Assembly (NCBI RefSeq): GCF_905404315.1
Contig: NC_066288.1
Span: forward strand, 9,820,501 to 9,884,500
From: Leptidea sinapis
Taxonomy: Eukaryota; Arthropoda; Insecta; Lepidoptera; Pieridae
Length of the DNA stretch: 64,000 nucleotides
Direction: 5' to 3'
Shown: positions 23,081 through 35,500 of the stretch, piece by piece
Position numbering within the stretch: position 1 is the first letter of the stretch
Layout of the letters: each line of letters opens with the position of its first letter
Program-made: the position numbers and the translations under genes
The notes under the pieces: model-generated
Told to the model about the DNA's origin: nothing
Database searches by the model: none
The model's input: only the letters and a program-made list of their open reading frames with translations

Positions 23081-26059
23081 CATAGAACATAAAGGATAGA
23101 TTGAGTAGTGTAAATATGCAAAATGGAACACGAGAGCTACATACATGCGCAAACGCTAGAAGTAGTCGCCATTTTATGACCAGTGGGCAGTGACACAAAT
23201 AAAAAAAGTTGAAAGGTTTCAAAGCGAGTGACAGCTGACAAAGCTTTCATTTTCGGGCCAAATAACAGATGGCACAACAGTCTTCTGAAAACGTCACTTT
23301 AAGGCGTCTGTCCCACCCCTGATCGACACATTTCCGCCGCAACCGTTGACTAGTTAGGTCGTTACTCTGCCCAATTTCTGTTCGAATATTAGTCACTGTG
23401 ATATTTGAAGTGTATTCTTAGAAGCTTAACAAATAGATGTATTTCATTCAAAAATTAATTAATTAAATGTTGGCTTGTATGTGAATTCTTAGTTGGTGGT
23501 ATTAAAATTCGTCAATTGTTATAAAAAAAATACCTTTTGATCTTATTTGTTTGAAATTTTTATATTTTTTGTATTGAAATCGTATTTTTGAAGTCGGTTG
23601 TTTTTTGTAAAAAAAAAATTGCATTGAGGAATATCGGTTATTGTAAGTAGGAGTATCGGTTATTATAATAAGATAGAAAAATATACAATACACAAAATAA
23701 AGTACAATTTATGTTTTTTCATTATTATGTTTTAGCATATTTTTTCTTGATTTTTTCAGTTTGTAACAAGTTAGTATCTCTACTAAATAATTGCACGGCA
23801 TCTTTACAGTCTTTATTGAGCTCAGCGAAGCGGAGCTCCCACCGGGTGACTCCAATTGATTTCTGTGTTAAATTGTTTCTCGGCCATTTCTGGACCAATT
23901 TTAAAAATTTTGGAACTCATAGAAAGCTTTCGAAATTTTCTAGTTTATTGTTGGGACAGAATTTTGAATTTCGACTTGATTCAATTATTATAATTAAAAA
24001 CAAAAATGATTTACAAATTATTCTAAATTAGCACGCGCTATTTATTTATTTAAAAATTGAGCCGATTGATCAAATCGTAATAAGTCTTAATTATAACACT
24101 GCTATCCTTTGATCATTTTCGAATGTTCATGATCTACACAGACTTATCTCATTTCGCTCAAATATGGCGTAGCGGTACGACGGTATCCTAGTTTAAATCA
24201 AAGTATATATCAGGTGACCCATACGCCCATTTGTCCATTAAAAAAATCCTGAGCAGCAAACGGGTGAGTTGGTAGGTTCTTAAAAATTAGATTGCTTTGT
24301 ATTATATAACACGAAAGACATTAAAAAACGTAAGTGTTTATTTCTCCTTTGTTTCTATTTATTACCTGTTAACTACTAACACTAAAAACTTTTAAATACT
24401 TGGTGCGTAATGATTAGAAGGATTTACCGATATTACTAAAAACACTATGCGCTAAGTATTTGATGTTAAATAGCTGTTAAAAGAAGCTATTTATCGATAG
24501 ATAGTACTTTAACCTATGCTCGTTCGCATTCTTTCTCTAGGGCCACATGAGCTAAGACCTTCCACCGCATTTGAAGTCACCGCGAGAAGCGAGGAGGAAA
24601 CTCAAGGCAGCGTCGCTTTTAATCTGTCCGACGAACGACCAGTGACTTTGATCTTGAAGCACATGTTAATTATTCATGTGCTTGAAGCGCGCTCGAAGGC
24701 AACGTCGCTATTTGATGTCTAAAGATTCAAGTTCATTGACCTAGTGACCCAATTCTACAGCGCGTTCATATTCGCTCAAAATTGAAAGTCTACATTTTGG
24801 CCTGAAATGATTTGAAACAATCTAGATTTAGTTTCTTACCGTATATATATAAAAGTCAAGATATTTAAGATCTATTCATAAAATGGTGTTTCTAAGACGT
24901 GATATTTCTGTTGATCGTCAATTCCGTGGGTATGTTTATGCATGAACATTTCAAAGTATTACTAAGGCATGTATTTTGTTTTTGATTTAGAAAGAGCATA
25001 TAAAGCTTATAAAAAAAAATAAAACTTATAAACAAAGTTAGAAATTATCATTGAAAATACTCATTTATTTTTATATCTAATAAATTTTTCGTTTGCCGAA
25101 AGAAAGGCCTGTGTAAAATAAAATCACAATATGAATAATTTATGCGCGGTCTTATAGCTTGATACAATATCTTTCTTATACATTCTTTCAAATTAACCTA
25201 ATTATAAGCAATCTATTTCTACTCGTTTATCTAAAGTGCAATAAGGCTTTGAATTCAATGGTGTCAATATCAATAAGACGAATCTACATTTAGAGGATAT
25301 TGAAGGAAATATTTGAGTATAGATAGTAGAAAATATTCTTTCTTCAAGATTATTTCAAACACCAGCAATACCATTGTGGTTTTTGCACTAAGTGGTGTGT
25401 CCTATATAATCAAAGAAAAGCTTGTTCAACTACCGCGGTTTTACGAGTTTTCTCTTTCAGTACTAGTACTTAAGTTATATTTTTGATTGAACGCAGGGTT
25501 TTATTGTGTTCAAGTGACGCGGTCATGTACTAATAGTATCGAGTGGCTCAAATTTTTATATAGTTGATGATATTTAAATGGGAATAAATTGTGATAATTA
25601 TCGATAGGTCTAGGCTAAGCTGTTCTTAGATTGTAGTTGCCGTATTGTAACATTGACTATTTAATTTAATGACTCATTAATTGACAGGCATCTGCAAATC
25701 TGTCACCGCCATAAAACTTATTTTCCACTACACCTCTGTTGCTGTATTTTCGAGTATATTAACGTTTATCGGACTAAATGGTAATTTTTTTATTCGTTGC
25801 ATTCGTATAATCAAAAGTCATTTCGAATATATATATATGTGATAGTCTGTGTAGTGGTGTTATTAAGGTTATAAGAAGTAAAAAAAAATAGGCTATAAAA
25901 AATATATGTTGGTAGATTCTCAGACCTGCCCGATGGGCACTCAAAATTTCATACAAATCGATTCAGCATTTTATATATTAGATATATTCTTACAAGCCGA
26001 CTGTCTAATTTGAAAACCTTAGATCCAATCGAATAATCTTTTAAGATTTTATTTTATTA
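23081..26059. other. Intergenic region upstream of calcineurin B
   Basis: A+T-rich, no gene recognised. Contains a second copy of a dispersed repeat at 25140-25215 (cggtcttatagcttgatac, cctaattataagcaatct), a short LINE family C end near 24205-24245 and small hairpins such as AAGCACATG...CATGTGCTT near 24657. Confidence 0.5.
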
Positions 26060-26092
26060 GACGGACTGACTTGACTTGACTTGGATAATAAA

Positions 26093-26280
26093 TAATACGC
26101 GTTGACAGAACGCTGCGCGAGCGCCAAAATCGCGCCGAACTACACCATTCCGCCCGGGTCAGTGTGCCACGGTTAGTCTTTAGTCTAGGCTTGATAATTG
26201 CTCCAAGTACTACACGTAAAATAATACGCACGGGGAGAACGCTGCGCGAGGGCCGAACGCATGCCGAACTTAGGCGAACA
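26093..26280. repeat. Duplicated GC-rich segment before calcineurin B
   Basis: Two related units begin AATAATACGC at 26093 and 26220. Each continues with GAACGCTGCGCGAG and a GCCGAA-type end. A related stretch (cgctgcgcgcgcgccaaatt) occurs at 39074. The units lie 0.3-0.5 kb before the calcineurin B ATG. They may be promoter sequence or part of a repeat. Confidence 0.5.
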
Positions 26281-26586
26281 TTTTGTCTCATTTCACACTC
26301 ATCACATTTCACAAATTTAACTCAAAAGTCTTGGTTACCCTGTCATATTTCAAAAAAAAAAAACATTTCTCAAAATATGTCATTGTCAAAGTACAAATGG
26401 TATGATAGACTAGAGCTATTCCAAAGACCTATTCACAATTTTGCAATCAATATTGAATTTTTTTGAAATTTGATTCAATAAATTCTGAATCTTTCAGCAA
26501 AGTATTTTTGGCCTTTCAAACCTTTTCCACATCACTTTTACTCGTGACATTCATTACGTTATCGAAAACTACCTTATATCATTAAA

Positions 26587-29500
26587 ATGGTAAGTGTTTT
26601 TTTTTTATTTTGATCTAATGAGTTATCGAGAGTTAAGTCAAGCATCTCTTCATCATTATTAAATGCATATTATTTAAAAATTAAATCATAAAATATGATT
26701 ACTTTTATTATAAACATTATATTTCAATATTAATACTCATGTGGTACCATTAGTAGTTGAAATTGTAGCTATGTGAAGCTTTGTAACTTTAATAATAGTA
26801 AAAGTCATAAGGCTAAAATTTCAGCAACTAAAATTATAACACCTTAGTATGTAAAATTTAATTCATTACTAAGCATGATTTAATGTTCATTCATTATATA
26901 TATAGTGTTGATAATGTTAATAGCAGTGTAGATGTAACTGTATAATAATTATTGCTGTGTTTGCAATTTTATACTGTGAAAACCAGTTAGCTGTTTTTTG
27001 TCAGTTGTGACTCACTCACTACTGTATTAATCCTCTTCATTTTTAAAATGTTTCATCTGGAAAGTCTACAATGGATAGCCTATCTATTACATTGTTTATT
27101 TTTTACTTTGTCAGTGAACAGGAAAAGCAATATTGCAAATAGCTTTTAGTGTTATTCTTAAGAATGAAAGAGTCAGATGACGAATCATAATGTTTAATCA
27201 GTGATTTCATGTTTTGTCATAAAACATCAAATTAGAATATTTCACAAAAGCTGTAATTCACATAACTTCAAATTCATTTTTTTTTTAAAATTGGATTTGA
27301 TATCACTTATTGTAAGTCAAAACTATGTCCCATTTGAAAAAGTATGCCTCTGACCTGTGAAAAATGGGATCAAGAAATTCAGCGGGCTTCTTTATTCTCT
27401 CAAAAATATGGTTACAATAAAATAAAATGTGATATTATTTAGTTGTAGTAGTAGAGTAATCTGCTTGGACCATTTCTCTGTCTGACTGACCCGTTGCTGT
27501 ACAGCAAATGACCTGACCATCTCCATTTTTGCTGGTCAACCTTGACTTTTGTTCTTTGCCGGATGACTGAGTTATGGTTATTTTACTATCCAAATATTTG
27601 TCTTCAAACAATTCAACATGAAGCTCGCCACTCGCCAAACTCTAGCATGAGTCTTGTGTCAGAGATTAGTGATCAATTTATATCAAACCCACATCAAGTT
27701 ATCTAGCTATCAACTTAAACAAATAAGCTTTATTGACTATGACAGAAGGTGATCTAAAATCATGTCTGCAGCAAGATTCGGACACTATATTGTGCCAAAC
27801 CAATTTATCATAGCAAGGATGAAGAAAGTTTATGTGAAAATAATCTAGTCAGTAGCAAGTGTAACACAAATCAAGAAACTTGCAACATCAAGTGGTACTA
27901 TTTGAACCAAATAAATACCTATTTTTATTTATGTTGCCGACAAATGCTAAGTGAAGCTACTGTGTGAAGATCGGATTTCACTGCTGCAGTTATTATATGC
28001 CAGACTATTGACAACAATTCAATGTTGTATTATAAAGTTCAAGGTTTTACGGACTACGGACACTTACAAGCAAGAGGCGAGTTATCTGCAAATCCTCAGG
28101 TATCTAAACCTTCTCTGATCATTCATCTCATAAACGTATTGATACCTATAGCACCCACTAGCAACTCTAATAACTCTAAGAACCTCATTCACCGTGTCCA
28201 AGTAAAGTTGTGATTAGTAACTTCTCAATTAATGTTAATTGGAAGCTACATGTTATGAGTATCTTTTGCCAATTTCACAAGCGAAAATTATGTCTTGAGT
28301 AACTACTGATTGGTTAAGTGAGTAATAAATCTATAACACGTCATATTCGTTCAATTTCACGTCAAATATCACTTGTCAAACGTCATTGCAGATTGTCATT
28401 TATGATTCTGTTAAATGTTGAGCGTTCATTTCACTGTTTAGCTCCAGATGTTTGTTTCTGGAAATAGTTTAATACAGTTTTTGTCATTTGGTGGTTACTT
28501 GTGTGAATATCATTATTATGGATGAAATTAAAAGAGAGAGAAGTGCATACATTACATGAGAGGGATATTTTGGTATTATTAAATAGAAATATGGTGTTAT
28601 CTTGGAATTTAAATATACGCATACTTGGTATTTGTTCCATGTAATAATAATCTTAACTCGTCCAATTGATGATCAATCAAATCGAATAAATCCATATCTA
28701 ATAATTTATTGTTATGCTACCTCTGAAAAGATGCACAAAACAACAAATGATAATAATAGTAGGCACATAATATCATGCAACTGTCAAGTATCCGTGCTAA
28801 TTGGCAGAAGATGTGGGAAGTTAGTTACGGGACAGTTAATCTTAAGATTAGTGTTACTTTAAGGTCGTGAAATTCGCATGTTATATTACTATTGATTTTA
28901 CTCAGTGATTAGCTTACTTGATAGTTTACTTGAATGTGGTGAAAGAGGGCCTAAAGATTATATCAGCTTACATGGAAAACAGCTGATTCAGATTAAAGGA
29001 TAGAAGAGATGCAAAAGATTGTGGCATTGTACAATGGAGTCAACATTCATCATTATACAGTAACATACATCATTGTCGGCGTCATCATAATAGCAGCAGC
29101 TCCACATAGTATTGTACTTGCCAGCGGTTTACGAGTACTTATGATTTTATTAATTAGTTCGCACGAAAGCAACAAGGCGATTGTGCGTGCTCACGCCATC
29201 ATTAACCATAAAATCATTGATCAATATAAAAAAATAATTATAATATAATAATTTTAATCAGTCGAGTGTTAATTTAATATCAATAAAATCAAGTAGCATT
29301 TATCAATTATCACGAAAGGAGTGTAGTGTCAAACAAGGACCGTATATTGTAGTTACCTTTAAATAAATCGAAATCACATCGCATTCGCATTCTATTTTAC
29401 ATAATTTGTAATTTCCCCTTTTTGTGTTTGCCTACGTGACCGGTCACCGAAGCATTGTTTCGCTAATACCTAACGCTACCGCATAATACTTACGCATTCG

Positions 29501-32500
29501 ATCAAAACTAATGGAATGGCTCGAAGGACCAAAACTAAATGGTGGATCTGGTTCTATGATCACCAGATGCGGATGCAAAGATTTGTGGACTGTATGTTGT
29601 GGAATGATTTTTAATGCATGAATAAGGAGGATTGATGAAAGGAGCAATCGCACTAACCTAGAATATCACAGGGATTGCAGATGGTATGCTCGTACGCAGA
29701 TGTAGCTGCAATCGTCTGTTGTCCGGGAACTGTGCGTTTCCTTCCCACGACACTATAGGTATCTATATATAAGTGGAATCATTACTACTATAATCTCATA
29801 CTATCACTAGTAAATGCGGTAATGCGGCGAGTTAATCCACGCAGTTCCCCAACCAACGATGGATCCCCATCCACGAGGATGCGTTGGTTTGCCGTGCCGT
29901 GCGATTGGTGACGAGAGCACTTGCGTATACAGCGGCGACCGAAAGAAGACTAATTAGTAGCGGTTCTTCCGGCTATGAATACCTTCAGTCAAATGCGAAT
30001 GATGTCGATATATGTAATAGTGCGCTTGCGGGAAAGTGAGGGAAGATGAATGAAGATAATGAATATGAATATAAGTTAACTGTCGCGAATATTAACTTTA
30101 ATTTGTACTTAGATAAAGAACACTTTAAATTATTATTAGTCAATGCTGTGCATTTCTCTTATAGTACTGATAAATATAACATTATTATGTTAAGTTTATA
30201 CTTGTAAATGTATAAATGTGTATTCTGTTGAAGTAATAAAATACACTATTATGAAAACCGTTCAAAATTACAACAAACTAAGAGAACTTTTACAATATTA
30301 TGTTACCACCTACCGGGATTCGAACCCAGGACCTCTAGCTTAGTAGGTAGGATCGCTAACCACTCGGCTAACAGATCGTTAATTTGGTGAAGGCGAATTT
30401 TGCTAAGATAAAAATAAAAGTAGCTGCAGGCTGGTAGGCTTTTGGAATTGACCCCCTATGATGGGGTATTTATGTCGATGAAAAAGTTTATAGTTACTAC
30501 TGCAAAAGTTTTATTACTGCATGTCGGGACACATTGTATATAAAAAAGAAGAAAGTGCCGAGAATAGAACCCTGCGGAGGTTTGGGCATCTGTCAAGTAA
30601 AGACAGATGCCCAAACCTGTCGTATGGTCCTGGAAACACCGCACAAGGAAGCTCGTTCGACAGCTTGGTTGTACGTGGAATAAAGTTTCTTGAAAATCGC
30701 ACCGTAGAGGACCGCCTCACATCCAGATGATGGGGATGATATGCTAATTTCTGGCGTGTCGTGCGAAGGTTGAATTCGGCGGCAGGGGTCAGGTCAAACA
30801 GCTCTTCGGAACACTCCCGTGATAAATGCGGTAGAAGAGACACAATGACGCAATGTCTCTACACAACGCCAAGTGATCTAGCCGTTAACAGAGCACTGGG
30901 TCCCCGGCTTGAAGTATTACCGTGCTCTATTACCGACGTCTAGCTTCTTCGAAGCCAATTTGGCTTTGCTTCCAGATGCCCGCGGAATTGGCAATCGCTC
31001 GTGATTTCGTGGCCCAGTATTCCGTTACTAGGCAAGACTAAGAGAAGTGTTGTTGAAGTATGTAATGTATTGTGAGGGAAGGGTTAGGATGTACAGGTAT
31101 CCACGGGCTATTCTCTGACATTCGACGTCTCCTCGGTGACCCCAGGTGTTTCGCCCGGTATGTGGCCATACTTCTGCACTCCAAGATGTTGTGTGGGGCC
31201 GTTTCTTCTGCTTGCACAGAAGACAGAAATTGAAAATATTCGACAAATATACCTGAACTTTGTCTTACTTACTTTGTACTCAGAATATGGATTCGGTTTG
31301 TAATTGGTTTTCACAGTATAACCGCTACATACTTAGTCTGGCGATAAATACTGAGTTATACATTTTCATTGAAAAATAAACAACATATTACATTTGAATT
31401 TGGAATCTGTCATTTTTATGTGATTGGTCATTGAGTTTTCTCATTTTGCCGCCAATACATTGTACAATATTTTGCGATATTAAAATGGAGTGGGGGGATA
31501 AAGAGAACCGAATCGCTAGTGATTGCATTACACGAAGTAGTCATACCTACTAGCTAGCCAATTGCAATTTTTAAAACTCCATACGCTTGGTATTAGTAAA
31601 ATGTTTGTGTACCGGGCTATTAATAGGTACAATGAGACCTCCCCTGTTTTTGATAGAAAAAGATCTGGACGTCCACGTAGGTAGTGGTCGAAAAAAGTAG
31701 TCAAAACTAATCAGTCAAAAATAATAGACGTACTGGTCATTTCTTAACTGATAATTTAAGAAGGAATAGGGTGGTAAAATCGAAACATCTACTGAAGCGG
31801 TACGCAAAGGGAGGCCATAGAAAAAATTTGTTTACGGATGAGATTTTTTTTTACAATTGAGCAACATTTTAACAAACACAATGACCGTATTTATGCTCAA
31901 ATCTTTGAGGAAGCTTCCCAATTTGTCGACAGAGTACAACGTGGGCACTATCCGACTTCAGTGATGGTTTGGGGTATTAGCTATGAAGGAATGACTGAGC
32001 CAAACTTTTGTGAAAAAGGTATAAAAAAATCGGTACAAGTGTATCAAGGTACCATTCTTGAGAAGGTAGTGAAGCCCCTTAACAACACCATGTTCAATAA
32101 CCAAGAATGGTCCTTCCAGCAAGACTCGGCGCCGGATTATAAAGCTACGCAGTCTTGGTTGGAAACGAACGTTTCGGACTTCTTCAGAGCTGAAGACTGG
32201 CCGTCGTCTAGTCCCGATCTTAATCCGCTGGATTATGATGAGTGTACGGCTTGCTCTAAACACCATGATAACTTGGAGTCCCTAAAACAATCCGTATGAT
32301 TGGCAGTGAAGAATTTTCCCATGGAAAGACTGCGTGTTTCTATTGATATCTGGCCTCAACGTTTAATGGACTATACAGTGATAAAGCCAATGGAGACCAC
32401 TTCGAATAAGCTATTTATATTTTAAATTGTTCTATATTTATGTATTAAACTATCACACTGTAAGTGTAAATGTTATTGGCAATAGAAAATTTTCTGTTTC

Positions 32501-35500
32501 AGTATTTATGGCAAGACTAAGTAATAATGTATTTGATGAGCTGTACTAAGTATAGAACCATTACTATGATACGTGTGTTTGTCTTTCAGGGAAATGATAA
32601 TTCAATTCCGATGGAACTGTGTTCAAACTGTGAGTATGAGTGGCTTTATAATATTATTACCTTCTGTATTAACTATCTCATTATACTAACCACTTGTTTA
32701 ATTTATCTTTCTGCTCTCTTATTGATTTAAAGATTTTGTTTCATTTGAGAGACTCTTGGGAGAGGCGGGCACGATATTACATGTCAGTAGTGCTACCTAC
32801 CGAGCGGGTCTATTGTGTTTGCGGAACTACATTGTAACAGACATACATAATGTCAAAATGATATTGCAAATGCTACATAACGAGTAGCCCCATGGCACCT
32901 CTCTCAGCCCATTGCAAGTTTACAGTGTTTTATGTCCGACTGTCGAGTACCAACCTGTTAGTGGACTGTTGCAATACAGTTCTGCCACATGTCTATTATA
33001 ACCTGGTTTAGTTAGTAAGTTAGCAAGATCTGTGTGAGGTAATGGTGGGTTTGTTTCAGCTCGTGTTAACTGCATTGATTTTAAAGTGGAGAACTGTGAG
33101 TGTCACCGCGTCACTTACACACGTCACGCTCTCGCCTCATACTCGTACCACAATGCGCATACATTCAATATATCGCTAGACTCACGTGTGCTGCTATTTA
33201 CAATGACAATTATGATTGTCTTATTCAATACAATGGTGATGTCTAGGTTTTTAGAAAATTTGTCTAAAAAAAATTTCAACAAATAATTTGGATTTATGTG
33301 AATTTTATTTGGTGTTTCAAGCATGAGCTGATGCAATAGTGGTTGTTTATAGTTTGTAAAAATGACGACATGATATCTATTGTGTGTAAGTACATATTAT
33401 GAAGAGACAGTTTCAATAATTTTATAAAAGTTATGGAGCTATGCGAACACACCAAGATCACCGCGGAGCCCGCGCCGTTCCACTCAGTGGCTCATTTACA
33501 CAATGGGCCCTGAAACACAAGTTTTAATATTTTAAACAATTTGTTATGTTTTTACAGTCATAATCCTCATTTCTAGGTTAAATACATAAATAAAATTTGA
33601 AAACAAAATTTTATGAACGATGCGGGACTCGAACTCACAACCTCTCGCGTTCCGTGCTGCCTGAACTTGTTGAAATTGTCTCGTTCATTAAATGTTAATT
33701 CGGTTAAACAGATTGTTGCCGCGTGACGACGGTATGAGAGATGAGACGATGTAGTTTCTGTAATCGGTTTATGTTGTATGTTGTACAATAATACACAATA
33801 GCAGTAATATGCATTGGCTTTGATTCATCCGCGTCGGGAGGTGTAGCGATGTCCCTCTCCCCACCTCATGTCACCTCATAGAAACATGGCGATCTAGCGG
33901 GTTGATCTGTCGTAGCGTACTGCGTAGGACTAGTTGGCTTTGTGCACGATCCGTCTGCGCGGTAGAGGCTTGTGTGTGATACTAGTAGATTGTGTGTGTA
34001 CCCGGTACCTGGTCCCCGGTACCTGTAACTCGACTGGCCCGGCCGGTACCTCTATCTCCCCACAGAGAGGCGGCCGTCTATTTTCGGACAAGACTTTTAA
34101 GCACAGTTGGGCTCTCATAGTAACAATATCACGAATTTTATTTTTGAATTAATAACATAAATATATTGAAATGAAACATGGGCGTGGCGAGGCGTGGTCT
34201 CTGTATTATATTTTGAAAATAAATCTTATATATTTGAAATTATTTCATCTTATGCCTTGTTGTCAATTTTACTTATACATACTAGTACATTCTATTTAAA
34301 TAGCTTAATTTTTAAGTTTAATATTTGATGTTACTCTGAGGAAAGTACTCAGATTTACTTGATTATAAAATCTGCTTTACTTGAATGTAAATCTCCAAAA
34401 CCTACAATTGGTAAATTCATCAGTTATTCGCACTTCCCAGACAGATTTGTTAAATATAATATGTTGGTGTGTAGTGATATTCATCTCCCGTCCTCGGCTG
34501 TAACTTATCGAGTATAGATCTCCTCACGAGTTCTGATATCTGCCCTCGATATACAACTCTGAGCACTGCCAGCCACACCGGACTGGTTCAGCAATATTTA
34601 AATGTTATCAGTTAGATGTTAAACGCGTCCTCCACCGATGAATCGGCACCCCCTAATCACTCGGCTGAACGACCGGGTTATTTGCTTATACGGAACCCTG
34701 CTAAAACCATTTCGACAAGTATTTCACCTCTACTCGAGGCATCCCCAGCAGTAGTGAAATCGCCGCACTCTGGAGCCACTCGCTAATTAACGCCTAATTG
34801 AATACATTTGTCTGATTCATCAGTATTGTATTCCATGTGTCATGTGTTTCGTGTGTGACAGTCGACGCGGACGAGATCCGGCGGCTGGGGAAGCGGTTCC
34901 GCAAGCTGGACCTGGACAACTCGGGCGCGCTCTCCATCGACGAGTTCATGTCGCTGCCCGAGCTACAGCAGAACCCGCTGGTGCAACGCGTCATCGACAT
35001 CTTCGACGCGGACGGCAACGGTGAGGTGAGTCAGACAACTTATATGTGATAGCATGTAATGGTGAAATCATGATATACCGTCATTCAATAGTACAGTGCC
35101 ACTATGCCTGAAATATCGCCTGTATATTGTTTGTGCGAGTTTGCTCTTTATGACACTTAGTGTGTCGTTCGACCAATAGAGTTTAAAGTTGTGGCCGTGT
35201 TGCCAGGCGGGTCGTTCCCTTCGCTAAAATAAGACGAGGGAAGTGATGGCCAGTCCGTGGGTCATTATTGTGAAGGGGCGCCACTCGGGCTCGGCAATGT
35301 CCTCTGTATTTATTTACAGTTTGTGTTTATTGAATATGGATCAATGTACTGAATTGTAGCTCTAGAGATTTTATGATTTATTTCTTTTTAAATTAGCTAG
35401 CTGCATACAAGCTAGTCGAAATGTTTGATTTTATAAATATTTGGTAAATGTTATTATAATTATTGATATAAAATGACTTTCTATTGTTTTTCTTTCTCCG

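Noticed and set aside
24516..24722. 68-aa plus-strand frame
   Set aside because: No domain, no similar copy in the window and no splice context; contains a small hairpin only.
27435..27638. 67-aa minus-strand gene in calcineurin B intron 1
   Set aside because: A neighbouring frame looks like a decayed LINE C-terminus; no splice or start context supports a gene.
30301..30385. tRNA gene
   Set aside because: A and B boxes are present, but the acceptor stem does not pair; the same holds at 5828, 21236, 33598 and 60335.
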